From contig NZ_CAGKLC010000049.1 in the NCBI RefSeq assembly GCF_903469665.1, positions 1 to 34,517 of the forward strand: DNA of 34,517 bases. Direction: 5' to 3'. Of the stretch, positions 15,576 through 22,978 are shown piece by piece. Every line of letters begins with the position of its first letter. Position 1 is the first letter of the stretch. Below the pieces are notes generated by a model. It made no database searches, was not told where the DNA came from, and saw only the letters and a program-made list of their open reading frames with translations. The position numbers were made by a program, and so were the translations under genes. This stretch comes from Flavobacterium sp. UGB4466 (GTDB lineage Bacteria > Bacteroidota > Bacteroidia > Flavobacteriales > Flavobacteriaceae).

Positions 15576-15579
15576 AAAT

Positions 15580-16245
15580 TTAAACTACTTTTTCGATAAT
15601 TATTAATTCATTGTGAGCTTCAACTCGTGGGAGCATTTTTGAAGCAAACAGTTCGGGGTCAATTTCAGAAATGTATTTTCGGTTTCGAACATTATGCGCC
15701 TCATCTAAAATCATGGTATTAAATAAAACAAATCCCTGATTTTGCAACAATAAACAGATACGTTCGCTAAAAAAACGTTCGAATAAAAAATTTGGCATTT
15801 TGATATCTTCAAAAATATCAATAATAATTAAATTATATTTATTTTTTGTTTTTAAAACATACTCAAATGCGTCATCAATTACCACTTCCAGTTGTTTGAT
15901 TTCATTCAGGTTGAAATACTCGTTGGCTATTTTAATCATTTCGGGATCAATTTCTACTCCGGTAATTTTACCTTTATACTGAATTTCGTCCACCAAAGTT
16001 TTAACTACGCTTCCACCGGCAACTCCCAATAATAAAATATGATCCATTTTAAGAATGGTATCGTATCCAATATTTCGAAGACCATATCTTAAGATGCGCT
16101 GCAGGCTTCCGTAAGAGTAATTTGTATTTTCAGAATCAAGAACCAGTTCGCCGTTGGCCCAGGTAACTTCGATGATTTTGCTTCTTTGTGATTTTTTTTT
16201 GAATATTTTTATGGGAACAATATAACTGAACAATTTTTGGATCAT
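15580..16245 (-). CDS. Spermidine-synthase-like Rossmann methyltransferase-fold protein
   Basis: 221 aa. It keeps the cofactor-binding core of the spermidine synthase family: LLLGVAGGSVV (71-81), VEIDPEMI (97-104), VIDDAFEYV (122-130) and LIIIDIFED (139-147). The N-terminal beta-domain is short and the putrescine-binding residues of SpeE are not clearly present. It may be a methyltransferase or aminopropyltransferase of other specificity. It is the first gene of the four-gene operon. A -7 element (CAAAAATA, 16262-16269, plus-strand reading) lies 16 bases before the start. Confidence 0.75.
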   Translation of the reverse strand: MIQKLFSYIVPIKIFKKKSQRSKIIEVTWANGELVLDSENTNYSYGSLQRILRYGLRNIGYDTILKMDHILLLGVAGGSVVKTLVDEIQYKGKITGVEIDPEMIKIANEYFNLNEIKQLEVVIDDAFEYVLKTKNKYNLIIIDIFEDIKMPNFLFERFFSERICLLLQNQGFVLFNTMILDEAHNVRNRKYISEIDPELFASKMLPRVEAHNELIIIEKVV

Positions 16246-16308
16246 TTTAAATGCTTTTACTCAAAAATACCACTTTAAATCTTTTATTTTGCAGTAAAAA
16301 AGTAATTA

Positions 16309-16860
16309 ATGAAAAAGCGATTGTACAAATTCATTTTTTTTAAGCTAATGGGCTGGAAAATAGTAGGAATCGAAAATGCTGAAGTAAAAAAATGTGTGAT
16401 GATGGTAATGCCGCATACAAGCAATCATGATTTTTACTTAGGAATTTTTACCCGTGGAATTTCTGGCTTGGAGATGAATTGGGTGGGAAAGAAAGAATTA
16501 TTCCGCTTTCCGTTTGGATATTATTTCAGAAATGTGGGAGGAGAACCAATAGATCGTACCGGCGGATTGAATAAAGTGGAATCGATTGCTGCAATTTTTG
16601 ACCGTAAAGAGGTTTTTCGCCTGGCTGTAGCTCCCGAAGGAACTCGTAAAGGTGTTAAAGAATTAAAAAGTGGTTTCTATTATATTGCTCTTAAGGCAAA
16701 TGTGCCCATTATTCCTGTCGCTTTTGACTGGGGGAAAAAAGAGGTTAATTTAGGAAAGCCATTTCTTCCAACGGGGGATTATGATTGTGATTTGAGTGTA
16801 TTGAAAAAACACTATGAAGGAGTTTTGGGTAAAATTCCTGAAAACGGATTTTGGAGCTGA
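16309..16860 (+). CDS. Short PlsC-like 1-acyl-glycerol-3-phosphate acyltransferase family protein
   Basis: 183 aa, compact acyltransferase. The catalytic HX4D motif is HTSNHD (36-41), VGGEPIDRT (76-84) is motif II/III-like, and PEGTRKGVKELKSG (109-122) is the phosphate-binding block. There is no long N-terminal membrane helix. Bacteroidota have several such short homologues that act in phospholipid or ornithine-lipid acylation. The exact acceptor cannot be read. It diverges from the methyltransferase operon with 63 bases between them. Confidence 0.82.
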   Translation: MKKRLYKFIFFKLMGWKIVGIENAEVKKCVMMVMPHTSNHDFYLGIFTRGISGLEMNWVGKKELFRFPFGYYFRNVGGEPIDRTGGLNKVESIAAIFDRKEVFRLAVAPEGTRKGVKELKSGFYYIALKANVPIIPVAFDWGKKEVNLGKPFLPTGDYDCDLSVLKKHYEGVLGKIPENGFWS

Positions 16861-16943
16861 TTTTTTTGCTATAAATTCTATCACCTGAGAATCGCTTAAC
16901 TGAAAATAATTTTAAAGTTTTTCAAATACTCAAAAATTTCAAA

Positions 16944-17405
16944 CTAAGGAACGTAAGTCTTGAAAGTTCCGTTTTTATAAAATACCACTATCTTTTCAAT
17001 TTCATTTTCTGCAGCATTTAAATTTTGGTTTTTAATTTCTGCAGAGGATGCATTTTTCGTTTTTATATTTTCTGATAAAGAATTTCCTGAAGCAGCATTT
17101 TCGTCTAATGGAATAGAGGAAAGAGATTTTGTAAATTCAGGCACTGATTCATTTTTCTTTAGATCGGAACTGTCTTCTGTTTTTGGAAAATTCCCCGTAC
17201 CATTTAAAATCCAGTATAAATCAATTTCAGGAAAAACCTCCAAAATCTTGAGTACAAAATCTAAGCTGGGTTTGTTTCTGCCAGAAAGCAGGTGAGACAT
17301 ACTGGAACGCTGAACTCCAATTCGATCTGCGAAAGAGGAAGCATTTAAGGCGTAATAGTCTAGTATAATTTCAAGCCGTTTTACAAAATCGTCGATGTTT
17401 ACCAT
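16944..17405 (-). CDS. XRE-family transcriptional regulator
   Basis: 153 aa. A CI/Cro-type HTH occupies about 4-62, with the recognition region SSFADRIGVQRSSMSHLLSG (23-42) and a RNKPSLDFVLKIL continuation. A low-complexity Ser/Asn-rich linker (75-135) follows. The C-terminal NEIEKIVVFYKNGTFKTYVP resembles tails of other flavobacterial XRE proteins. An operator-like palindrome covers its own start codon (17397-17412) and another covers its -7 box (17432-17447). This indicates autoregulation and probable control of the divergent M14 peptidase gene. It is not linked to phage genes. Confidence 0.85.
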   Translation of the reverse strand: MVNIDDFVKRLEIILDYYALNASSFADRIGVQRSSMSHLLSGRNKPSLDFVLKILEVFPEIDLYWILNGTGNFPKTEDSSDLKKNESVPEFTKSLSSIPLDENAASGNSLSENIKTKNASSAEIKNQNLNAAENEIEKIVVFYKNGTFKTYVP

Positions 17406-17447
17406 TGTAAATTACTGTTTGGAAATTTGCTGTTTACAAATGTAATC
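17397..17447. promoter_or_regulatory. Two operator-like palindromes and promoter of the XRE gene
   Basis: GTTTAC-CATT-GTAAAT (17397-17412) spans the XRE start codon. GTTTAC-AAAT-GTAATC (17432-17447, one mismatch) overlaps the minus-strand -7 box TACATTTG (17437-17444). The -33 TTG (minus strand, 17465-17467) is 20 bases upstream. Binding here would block the XRE promoter. Confidence 0.7.
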
Positions 17448-17631
17448 AAAAGCAGTGCACAAAACAATTTAAGAGTCAAAAATCTTTAATTAAGCCTTCA
17501 AATAGCATATTTATTGCTTTAAGTGATTGCTGTTAATTAATTGAAAAATAAAAAGTTGATTTTGTGGAATTAAAGTTACAACTAATGTTTATTGGTGAAG
17601 TGAGAGGGGGTTAGGGAATAGAGAGAAAACT

Positions 17632-17704
17632 GTTTACAATTCTAAATTAATTTGTTTACAAATCATTTACAATTGTAAAAATAAAGATGTTTACTTTTGT
17701 AAAC
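17632..17704. promoter_or_regulatory. Operator cluster and promoter of the M14 peptidase gene
   Basis: Sites, left to right: GTTTAC-AATT-CTAAAT (17632-17647, one mismatch); half-site GTTTAC (17654-17659); ATTTAC-AATT-GTAAAA (17665-17680, perfect TTTAC/GTAAA arms); GTTTAC-TTTT-GTAAAC (17689-17704, perfect). The last one covers the -7 box TACTTTTG (17692-17699), with a TTG at 17673-17675 spaced 16 bases upstream. The ATG follows 18 bases after the -7 box. The 312-base gap between the two genes (17406-17717) contains these sites and no ORF. Confidence 0.75.
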
Positions 17705-17717
17705 TAATCAAAACACG

Positions 17718-18872
17718 ATGAATTTAGAAGAATTATTTCACCAGCATAAAGAACAAACCATAGAAGGACGTTATCTGACTTTAGATCATATTCAGCCTTT
17801 ATTAGAGCAATTAAATACAAACAATCAAGTAAAGATTATTGGTAAATCGGTTTTAGGAGAACCCGTTTATAGTTATCAAATTGGGAGCGGTCCAACACGT
17901 ATTTATCTTTGGTCTCAAATGCATGGAAATGAAAGTACGACTACAAAAGCGCTATTTGATTTTATCAATGTGTTAAACAGCGGTTCTGAGTTTGCGCAGA
18001 AGATGTTAAAAAACTTTACTTTTTACAGTATTCCAATGCTGAATCCTGACGGAGCAAGGCTGTATACACGTGAGAACGCTAATAAAGTGGATTTAAATCG
18101 TGATTCGCAAAATCTAACGCAGCCAGAAAGCAATATTTTAAGATCGGTATTTGAGGCTTTTAAACCGCATTTCTGTTTTAATCTGCATGATCAGCGTACT
18201 ATTTTTGGGGCTGGTGAAACCGGAAAACCGGCAACGCTTTCGTTTTTGGCTCCTTCTTATAATGAAGAGAGAGAAGTTAATGAGAATCGTTTAAAGGCTA
18301 TTAATGTTATTGCCGGAATCAATGATGTTTTACAGCAATATATTCCCGGGCAGGTCGGACGTTTTGATGACTCATTTAATATCAATTGTATAGGGGATAC
18401 ATTTCAGCATTTGGGAGTCCCAACGATCTTGTTTGAGGCAGGTCATTTTCCTGATGATTACGAGCGCGAAATCACGCGAAAGTTTTTATTCTTTTCACTT
18501 GTTTCGAGTTTTCAATTGATTAGCGAAAACGATTTAGTTGATAATAGAATTAATGATTATTTGAATATTTCACAAAATAAAGTGGTTTTTTATGATTTTA
18601 TGTGGAAAAATATCAAAATAAATTATGATGGTATCGAAATTATTACGAATTTTGTCGCACAATACAAAGAGGAATTGATTGAAAATAAGATTCATTTCAA
18701 TGCTTACATAGTTGAAGTAGGCGATTTGGAAAATTATTTTGGACATTATGAATACGATGCAAAAGGTGCTGGTTACTCTGATGACTTTGGTAGTTTTCCG
18801 AAATTGAATCAAAAAGCAGATTTTTGTTTAGATAAAAATGTTAAATTTGTTAACGGGTTGATAAAAAGTTAG
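17718..18872 (+). CDS. M14-family zinc metallocarboxypeptidase, cytoplasmic
   Basis: 384 aa. The zinc and catalytic residues of the M14 carboxypeptidase fold are readable: His69 and Glu72 (QMHGNEST), NPDGARLY (109-116), Asn127-Arg128 (VDLNRD), His157 (NLHDQR) and Glu240 (ILFEAGHFP). The enzyme removes C-terminal residues or splits unusual amide bonds. There is no signal peptide, so the substrate is intracellular, for example a peptide or a murein fragment. Residues 270-384 form an extra domain that I do not recognise. It is controlled by the operator cluster next to the divergent XRE gene. The Lrp gene follows after 77 bases. Confidence 0.85.
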   Translation: MNLEELFHQHKEQTIEGRYLTLDHIQPLLEQLNTNNQVKIIGKSVLGEPVYSYQIGSGPTRIYLWSQMHGNESTTTKALFDFINVLNSGSEFAQKMLKNFTFYSIPMLNPDGARLYTRENANKVDLNRDSQNLTQPESNILRSVFEAFKPHFCFNLHDQRTIFGAGETGKPATLSFLAPSYNEEREVNENRLKAINVIAGINDVLQQYIPGQVGRFDDSFNINCIGDTFQHLGVPTILFEAGHFPDDYEREITRKFLFFSLVSSFQLISENDLVDNRINDYLNISQNKVVFYDFMWKNIKINYDGIEIITNFVAQYKEELIENKIHFNAYIVEVGDLENYFGHYEYDAKGAGYSDDFGSFPKLNQKADFCLDKNVKFVNGLIKS

Positions 18873-18949
18873 ATTTTTTGTGAATTTGTTGTTTTTTATA
18901 CATATTTTTATACTTTGTAATAGCAATTAGTAATATTAATTAAAGAATT

Positions 18950-19429
18950 ATGAGTAAATTTCGTTTAGATGAAGTAGATCACCAGATTTTAGATATGTTA
19001 ATAGACAATACGAGAGTTCCGTTTACTGACATTGCTAAAAAACTATTGATATCTGCTGGTACAGTGCATGTTAGAGTAAAAAAGATGGAGGACGCAGGGA
19101 TAATAATGGGATCTTCATTAGCCTTAGACTATGATAAGTTGGGGTATTCATTTATTGCTTATGTGGGTGTGTTCCTTAATAATACGTCTCAAACTAAATT
19201 TGTATTAGAGCGAATCAATCAAATTCCATTCGTAACAGTAGCTTCTGTAACGACAGGAAAATTCAATATTTTTTGCAAAATTAGAGCAAAAGATACTAAA
19301 CATGCGAAAGAAGTTATCTTTATGATTGATGATATTGACGGTGTTTACAGAACAGAAACTATGATTTCATTAGAAGAAAGTATAAACGATAAGAAGCGTT
19401 TGATGCATACTATTTTTAAAAATATGTAA
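18950..19429 (+). CDS. Lrp/AsnC-family transcriptional regulator
   Basis: 159 aa. The N-terminal winged HTH (about 7-60: HQILDMLIDNTRVPFTDIAKKL, ISAGTVHVRVKKMEDAGII) is followed by the ligand-binding RAM/AsnC domain (about 70-150: YSFIAYVGVFL, VTTGKFNIFCKI, IDGVYRTETMISL). These proteins sense amino acids and regulate amino acid metabolism. A sequence similar to a promoter -7 element (TATACTTTG) lies just upstream, around 18910-18920. A hairpin terminator and then ppc follow on the same strand. Confidence 0.92.
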   Translation: MSKFRLDEVDHQILDMLIDNTRVPFTDIAKKLLISAGTVHVRVKKMEDAGIIMGSSLALDYDKLGYSFIAYVGVFLNNTSQTKFVLERINQIPFVTVASVTTGKFNIFCKIRAKDTKHAKEVIFMIDDIDGVYRTETMISLEESINDKKRLMHTIFKNM

Positions 19430-19457
19430 TATTTTCTTGAATGCTATATCTAAATAT

Positions 19458-19487
19458 AACCTCAAGTTTATTCTTGGGGTTTTTTTA
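19458..19487 (+). terminator. Hairpin terminator between the Lrp-type regulator and ppc
   Basis: ACCTCAAG (from 19459) pairs with CTTGGGGT (to about 19480, one G-U pair), followed directly by a run of seven T. Only about 33 bases remain before the ppc start, and I find no TAnnTTTG there. The structure may be a leaky terminator or an attenuator. Confidence 0.75.
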
Positions 19488-19519
19488 TGACCAATTAACC
19501 AACCAACTACCCATAAATT

Positions 19520-22105
19520 ATGTACACGTTACCAAAAATCGAACGTTTCAATCAGGACGTTCTTTCAAAATACCATATTTACAATAGTGTATTTATAACA
19601 TTACCTTTTGATTCAATTGATAATACAGGAGTTTTACTTCCTTTGTTTACAGATACTTGTGAGACAGGATTCAAAAAGCAGGAAACTCCTAAAGAAATTG
19701 TTAATTTCTTCTCTAATAAATTCCTGAATGATGCTTCAGAAAAAGACAAAATCGATTTAATGTTTCGATTTATTCAGTATATCGAACGTCAGATTGTATT
19801 GTTTGATGCCATTGAAGATGCTGCTTTTCCGGAAGTTAATAATATGGAAGGGCGTGGTTCGTTGCGTGACATTAAAGAAAAATCAGATGCAAAGGAGAAG
19901 AATGAGGAGTTGATTGAGTTTTTAGAAAACTTTAATGTCAGAACTGTTTTAACAGCGCATCCAACGCAGTTTTACCCAGGGCCTGTTTTAGGGATTATAA
20001 ATGATTTGAAAGATGCTATTCGTTCAAATGATTTATTAAAAATCAAACAATTGTTGGCGCAGCTTGGAAAAACACCTTTTATTCAGAACGAAAAGCCAAA
20101 TCCTTATGATGAAGCGGTGAGTTTGATCTGGTATTTAGAAAATGTGTTCTACGCTACTTCAGGAGAAATTGTTCACTATTTGCAAAAAAATATCCTTCAG
20201 GGGAGTTCTATTCAGAATCAATTGATAAAATTGGGTTTCTGGCCGGGAGGTGATCGCGACGGAAATCCTTTCGTTACGACCGATATTACTTTAAAAGTAG
20301 CAGAGCGTTTGCGTACCTCAATTCTGAAGTGTTATTATATAGAAATGAGGAATTTAAAAAGAAAGTTAACTTTCTCAGGAGTAGACACTTTGGTTTCCGA
20401 ACTTGAACATAAACTTTACCGTTCTGTTTTTTATTCTAAAGGCGAGATTTATATCACTCTGGAAGAATTATTATCGCAATTAAACAAAATCAGAACCATA
20501 ATTATAGAGAAGCATCAATCCCTTTATTTAGATGAACTGGAAGCTTTTCTAGTAAAAATTAATCTATTTGGTTTTCACTTTGCTACGTTGGATATCCGTC
20601 AGAACAGTAAAATTCACAATGCTGTATTTAAAGATGTGGTGGATTTTTATCTGAATTCGGGTTCAGAGATATTTCCGAAAAATTACTTTGATTTGTCTGA
20701 AGAGGAGAAATTAGGGGTTTTATCGAAAGTAAAAGGGGACTTGAATCCTGCTGACTTTGAAAATGAAATTACAAGATCAACATTAGAATCTGTTCAGGCC
20801 ATTAAAACCATACAGCAGGCAAATGGTGAATCTGGAGCCAATCGTTACATTATCAGTAATAACGAAAGCGCTTTGAATGTTATGGAAACTTTTGCGATGA
20901 TTCGTCTGAACAATTGGGAGAATCCGACGGTAGATATTATTCCGCTTTTTGAATCCGTTGATGATTTACAAAATGCGCATCAGATTATGGAGCAATTGTA
21001 TAGTAATTCAGAATATTCAAAACATCTTGAAGCGAGAGAAAACAAACAAACCATTATGTTAGGTTTCTCTGACGGAACTAAAGATGGGGGGTATTTAATG
21101 GCGAACTGGAGTATTTATCAGGCTAAAATTTCATTGACAGAAATTTCAAGAAAATACGGTATACAAGCAATATTTTTTGATGGTCGCGGAGGGCCTCCTG
21201 CTCGTGGTGGTGGAAAAACGCATAAATTTTATGCTTCTTTAGGGCCAAAAATCGAGAATAACGAAATTCAAATTACGATTCAGGGACAAACGATTAGTTC
21301 CAATTTTGGAACTTTAGATTCCTGTCGTTATAATATTGAGAACTTATTAAGTGCCGGAGTGACCAATCAGGTTTTTAGTAAAGAAAAGAATGAGCTGAGT
21401 GTTGAAGAAACTGAAATTTTGACACAATTGGCTGATTTAGGATATGAAAAATACCTGAGTTTCAAGAATCACCCAAAGTTTATTCCGTATCTGGAGAAAA
21501 TGAGTACGCTAAAATATTACTCAAAAACCAATATCGGAAGCCGACCGTCTAAAAGAAGTAAATCCGAATCACTTGATTTTGCTGATTTGAGAGCGATTCC
21601 TTTTGTGGGATCCTGGAGTCAGTTAAAGCAAAATGTACCGGGATTTTTTGGGGTTGGTTCAGCTTTGAAATATTTTGAAGAAAGTGGACAGTGGGACAAA
21701 GTTCAAAATTTGTATCACGATTCCTTGTTTTTCAAAACATTGTTAGAGAATAGTATGATGTCATTGGCGAAATCATTTTTACCTTTGACGGCTTATATGA
21801 AAAATGACCCTGAATTTGGTGAATTCTGGCAAATTATCTACAATGAATTTTCAGAAACCAAACGTCTTTTGTTGAAAATTGCAGGGCATAAAACGCTTAT
21901 GGAAAATTACCCTGATGGTATAGCATCAATTCAAATAAGAGAACGTATTGTATTGCCATTGTTGACAATACAGCAATATGCTTTGTTAAGAATTAACGAA
22001 TTAAATAAGGAGAGTGTGGTAGATGAAGACTTGGTTAAAGTGTATGAAAAAATAGTAACAAGGTCACTTTTCGGAAATACAAATGCGAGTAGAAACTCAG
22101 CTTAA
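19520..22105 (+). CDS. ppc: Phosphoenolpyruvate carboxylase
   Basis: Carboxylates PEP with bicarbonate to oxaloacetate, refilling the TCA cycle. The 861 aa protein is slightly shorter than the E. coli enzyme (883 aa). Catalytic signatures are present in order: TAHPTQ (145-150, His147), WPGGDRDGNPF (about 241-251), FHFATLDIRQ, GFSDGTKDGGYLMANW and the FDGRGGPPARGGG loop (about 554-566). The C-terminus reads SRNSA where the family norm ends in RNTG, a small change at a residue stretch that folds into the active site. DinB follows after 12 bases, so the two are probably cotranscribed. Confidence 0.96.
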   Translation: MYTLPKIERFNQDVLSKYHIYNSVFITLPFDSIDNTGVLLPLFTDTCETGFKKQETPKEIVNFFSNKFLNDASEKDKIDLMFRFIQYIERQIVLFDAIEDAAFPEVNNMEGRGSLRDIKEKSDAKEKNEELIEFLENFNVRTVLTAHPTQFYPGPVLGIINDLKDAIRSNDLLKIKQLLAQLGKTPFIQNEKPNPYDEAVSLIWYLENVFYATSGEIVHYLQKNILQGSSIQNQLIKLGFWPGGDRDGNPFVTTDITLKVAERLRTSILKCYYIEMRNLKRKLTFSGVDTLVSELEHKLYRSVFYSKGEIYITLEELLSQLNKIRTIIIEKHQSLYLDELEAFLVKINLFGFHFATLDIRQNSKIHNAVFKDVVDFYLNSGSEIFPKNYFDLSEEEKLGVLSKVKGDLNPADFENEITRSTLESVQAIKTIQQANGESGANRYIISNNESALNVMETFAMIRLNNWENPTVDIIPLFESVDDLQNAHQIMEQLYSNSEYSKHLEARENKQTIMLGFSDGTKDGGYLMANWSIYQAKISLTEISRKYGIQAIFFDGRGGPPARGGGKTHKFYASLGPKIENNEIQITIQGQTISSNFGTLDSCRYNIENLLSAGVTNQVFSKEKNELSVEETEILTQLADLGYEKYLSFKNHPKFIPYLEKMSTLKYYSKTNIGSRPSKRSKSESLDFADLRAIPFVGSWSQLKQNVPGFFGVGSALKYFEESGQWDKVQNLYHDSLFFKTLLENSMMSLAKSFLPLTAYMKNDPEFGEFWQIIYNEFSETKRLLLKIAGHKTLMENYPDGIASIQIRERIVLPLLTIQQYALLRINELNKESVVDEDLVKVYEKIVTRSLFGNTNASRNSA

Positions 22106-22117
22106 AAATTATAAAAA

Positions 22118-22633
22118 ATGAACACAGCTTTATTAACAGAAAATGAATATTCTGGCGGATTTGCCAATTACATCAAAGAAGCCGGAGACGTAAATTTATT
22201 TGAAGAATTAGAAATTTCATTGCATGAGTTTATCAGATTTGTGCAAAATATCCCGATGGATAAATTTGATTATCGTTACGCAGAAGGAAAATGGACGATT
22301 AAGGATATTATTCAGCACATTATGGATTGTGAGAGAATTTTTGCTTACCGTGCTTTGCGATTCTCGCGAAATGATAAAACGGCTTTACCAAGTTTTGAAG
22401 AGAATGACTATGCGATTAGTACAGATTCAAATAGCAGAAGCATTCAGAGTTTATTAACGGAACTCTCCGCTTTAAGACATTCCAATTTGTTGTTTTTTAA
22501 GAGTTTGTCAGAAGAGCAGCTTAAGAGAATCGGAACAGCTTCTAATCTTCAGATTTCTGTACGTGCTCTGGGATTTGTAATGATTGGACATCAAAAACAC
22601 CATCAGAAAGTTTTTGAAGAACGATATTTGTAA
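22118..22633 (+). CDS. DinB-family protein
   Basis: 171 aa four-helix-bundle protein of the DinB/YfiT group. The likely metal-binding His residues are in the expected places: IIQHIMDCERIFAYR (about 61-75) and a C-terminal GHQKHHQKVF. KWTIKDIIQHIMD is the typical DinB block. Family members are thiol-dependent or metal-dependent hydrolases and transferases; the activity here is unknown. It begins 12 bases after ppc and is ended by a strong terminator, so it is most likely the last gene of the ppc transcript. Confidence 0.85.
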   Translation: MNTALLTENEYSGGFANYIKEAGDVNLFEELEISLHEFIRFVQNIPMDKFDYRYAEGKWTIKDIIQHIMDCERIFAYRALRFSRNDKTALPSFEENDYAISTDSNSRSIQSLLTELSALRHSNLLFFKSLSEEQLKRIGTASNLQISVRALGFVMIGHQKHHQKVFEERYL

Positions 22634-22649
22634 AATTCTTTCTTATATA

Positions 22650-22684
22650 AAAAATCCTGTAGCGTTTAACTTTACAGGATTTTT
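22650..22684 (+). terminator. Rho-independent terminator after the DinB gene
   Basis: AAAAATCCTGTA (22650-22661) pairs perfectly with TACAGGATTTTT (22673-22684), with an 11-base loop and a T tail. The A-run and T-run make it usable in both directions. Confidence 0.88.
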
Positions 22685-22741
22685 TACTTTTTCAGTTAAG
22701 CTATTTTTTTCTCTTCGTACGGGAGGGCTCGGGAGATAAAT

Positions 22742-22967
22742 TTTTGTCGCCACGACCCAAGCGATAGCGAACAGGCGAAGCAATTCACGAATTTTTGTTT
22801 TTATGTCATCTCGGCGAAGTAAGAAATCACATGCGCTGAGTCCAAACTGAATTTCTACACTATTTGTCATTTCGACCGAAGGGAGAAATCACACAAGAAA
22901 CTCCGCTCCTAGAATCTCAATCTTTGTCGAATATCGTGTGTGATTTCTCATTCCTCGAAATGACAAA
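22742..22967. repeat. Patch of dispersed palindromic repeats (REP-like) between DinB and recQ
   Basis: The 345-base gap holds no gene. A hairpin has arms at 22863-22894 (TTTGTCATTTCGACCGAAGG...) and 22938-22967 (reverse complement with a few mismatches). A decayed half-copy of the left arm lies at 22802-22832 (GTCATCTCGGCGAAG..AAATCAC). Before it, 22746-22793 resembles the CCACGAATTCACGAATT element of 8897 interrupted by about 27 bases. From memory, GTCATTTCGACGAAGG-type repeats are widespread between Bacteroidota genes. No ORF, transposase or tRNA lies here. Confidence 0.72.
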
Positions 22968-22978
22968 AAAAGCAAGTC

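Noticed and set aside
16944..17405. Prophage remnant around the XRE repressor
   Set aside because: No integrase, phage structural gene or att repeat is found; neighbours are ordinary metabolic genes.
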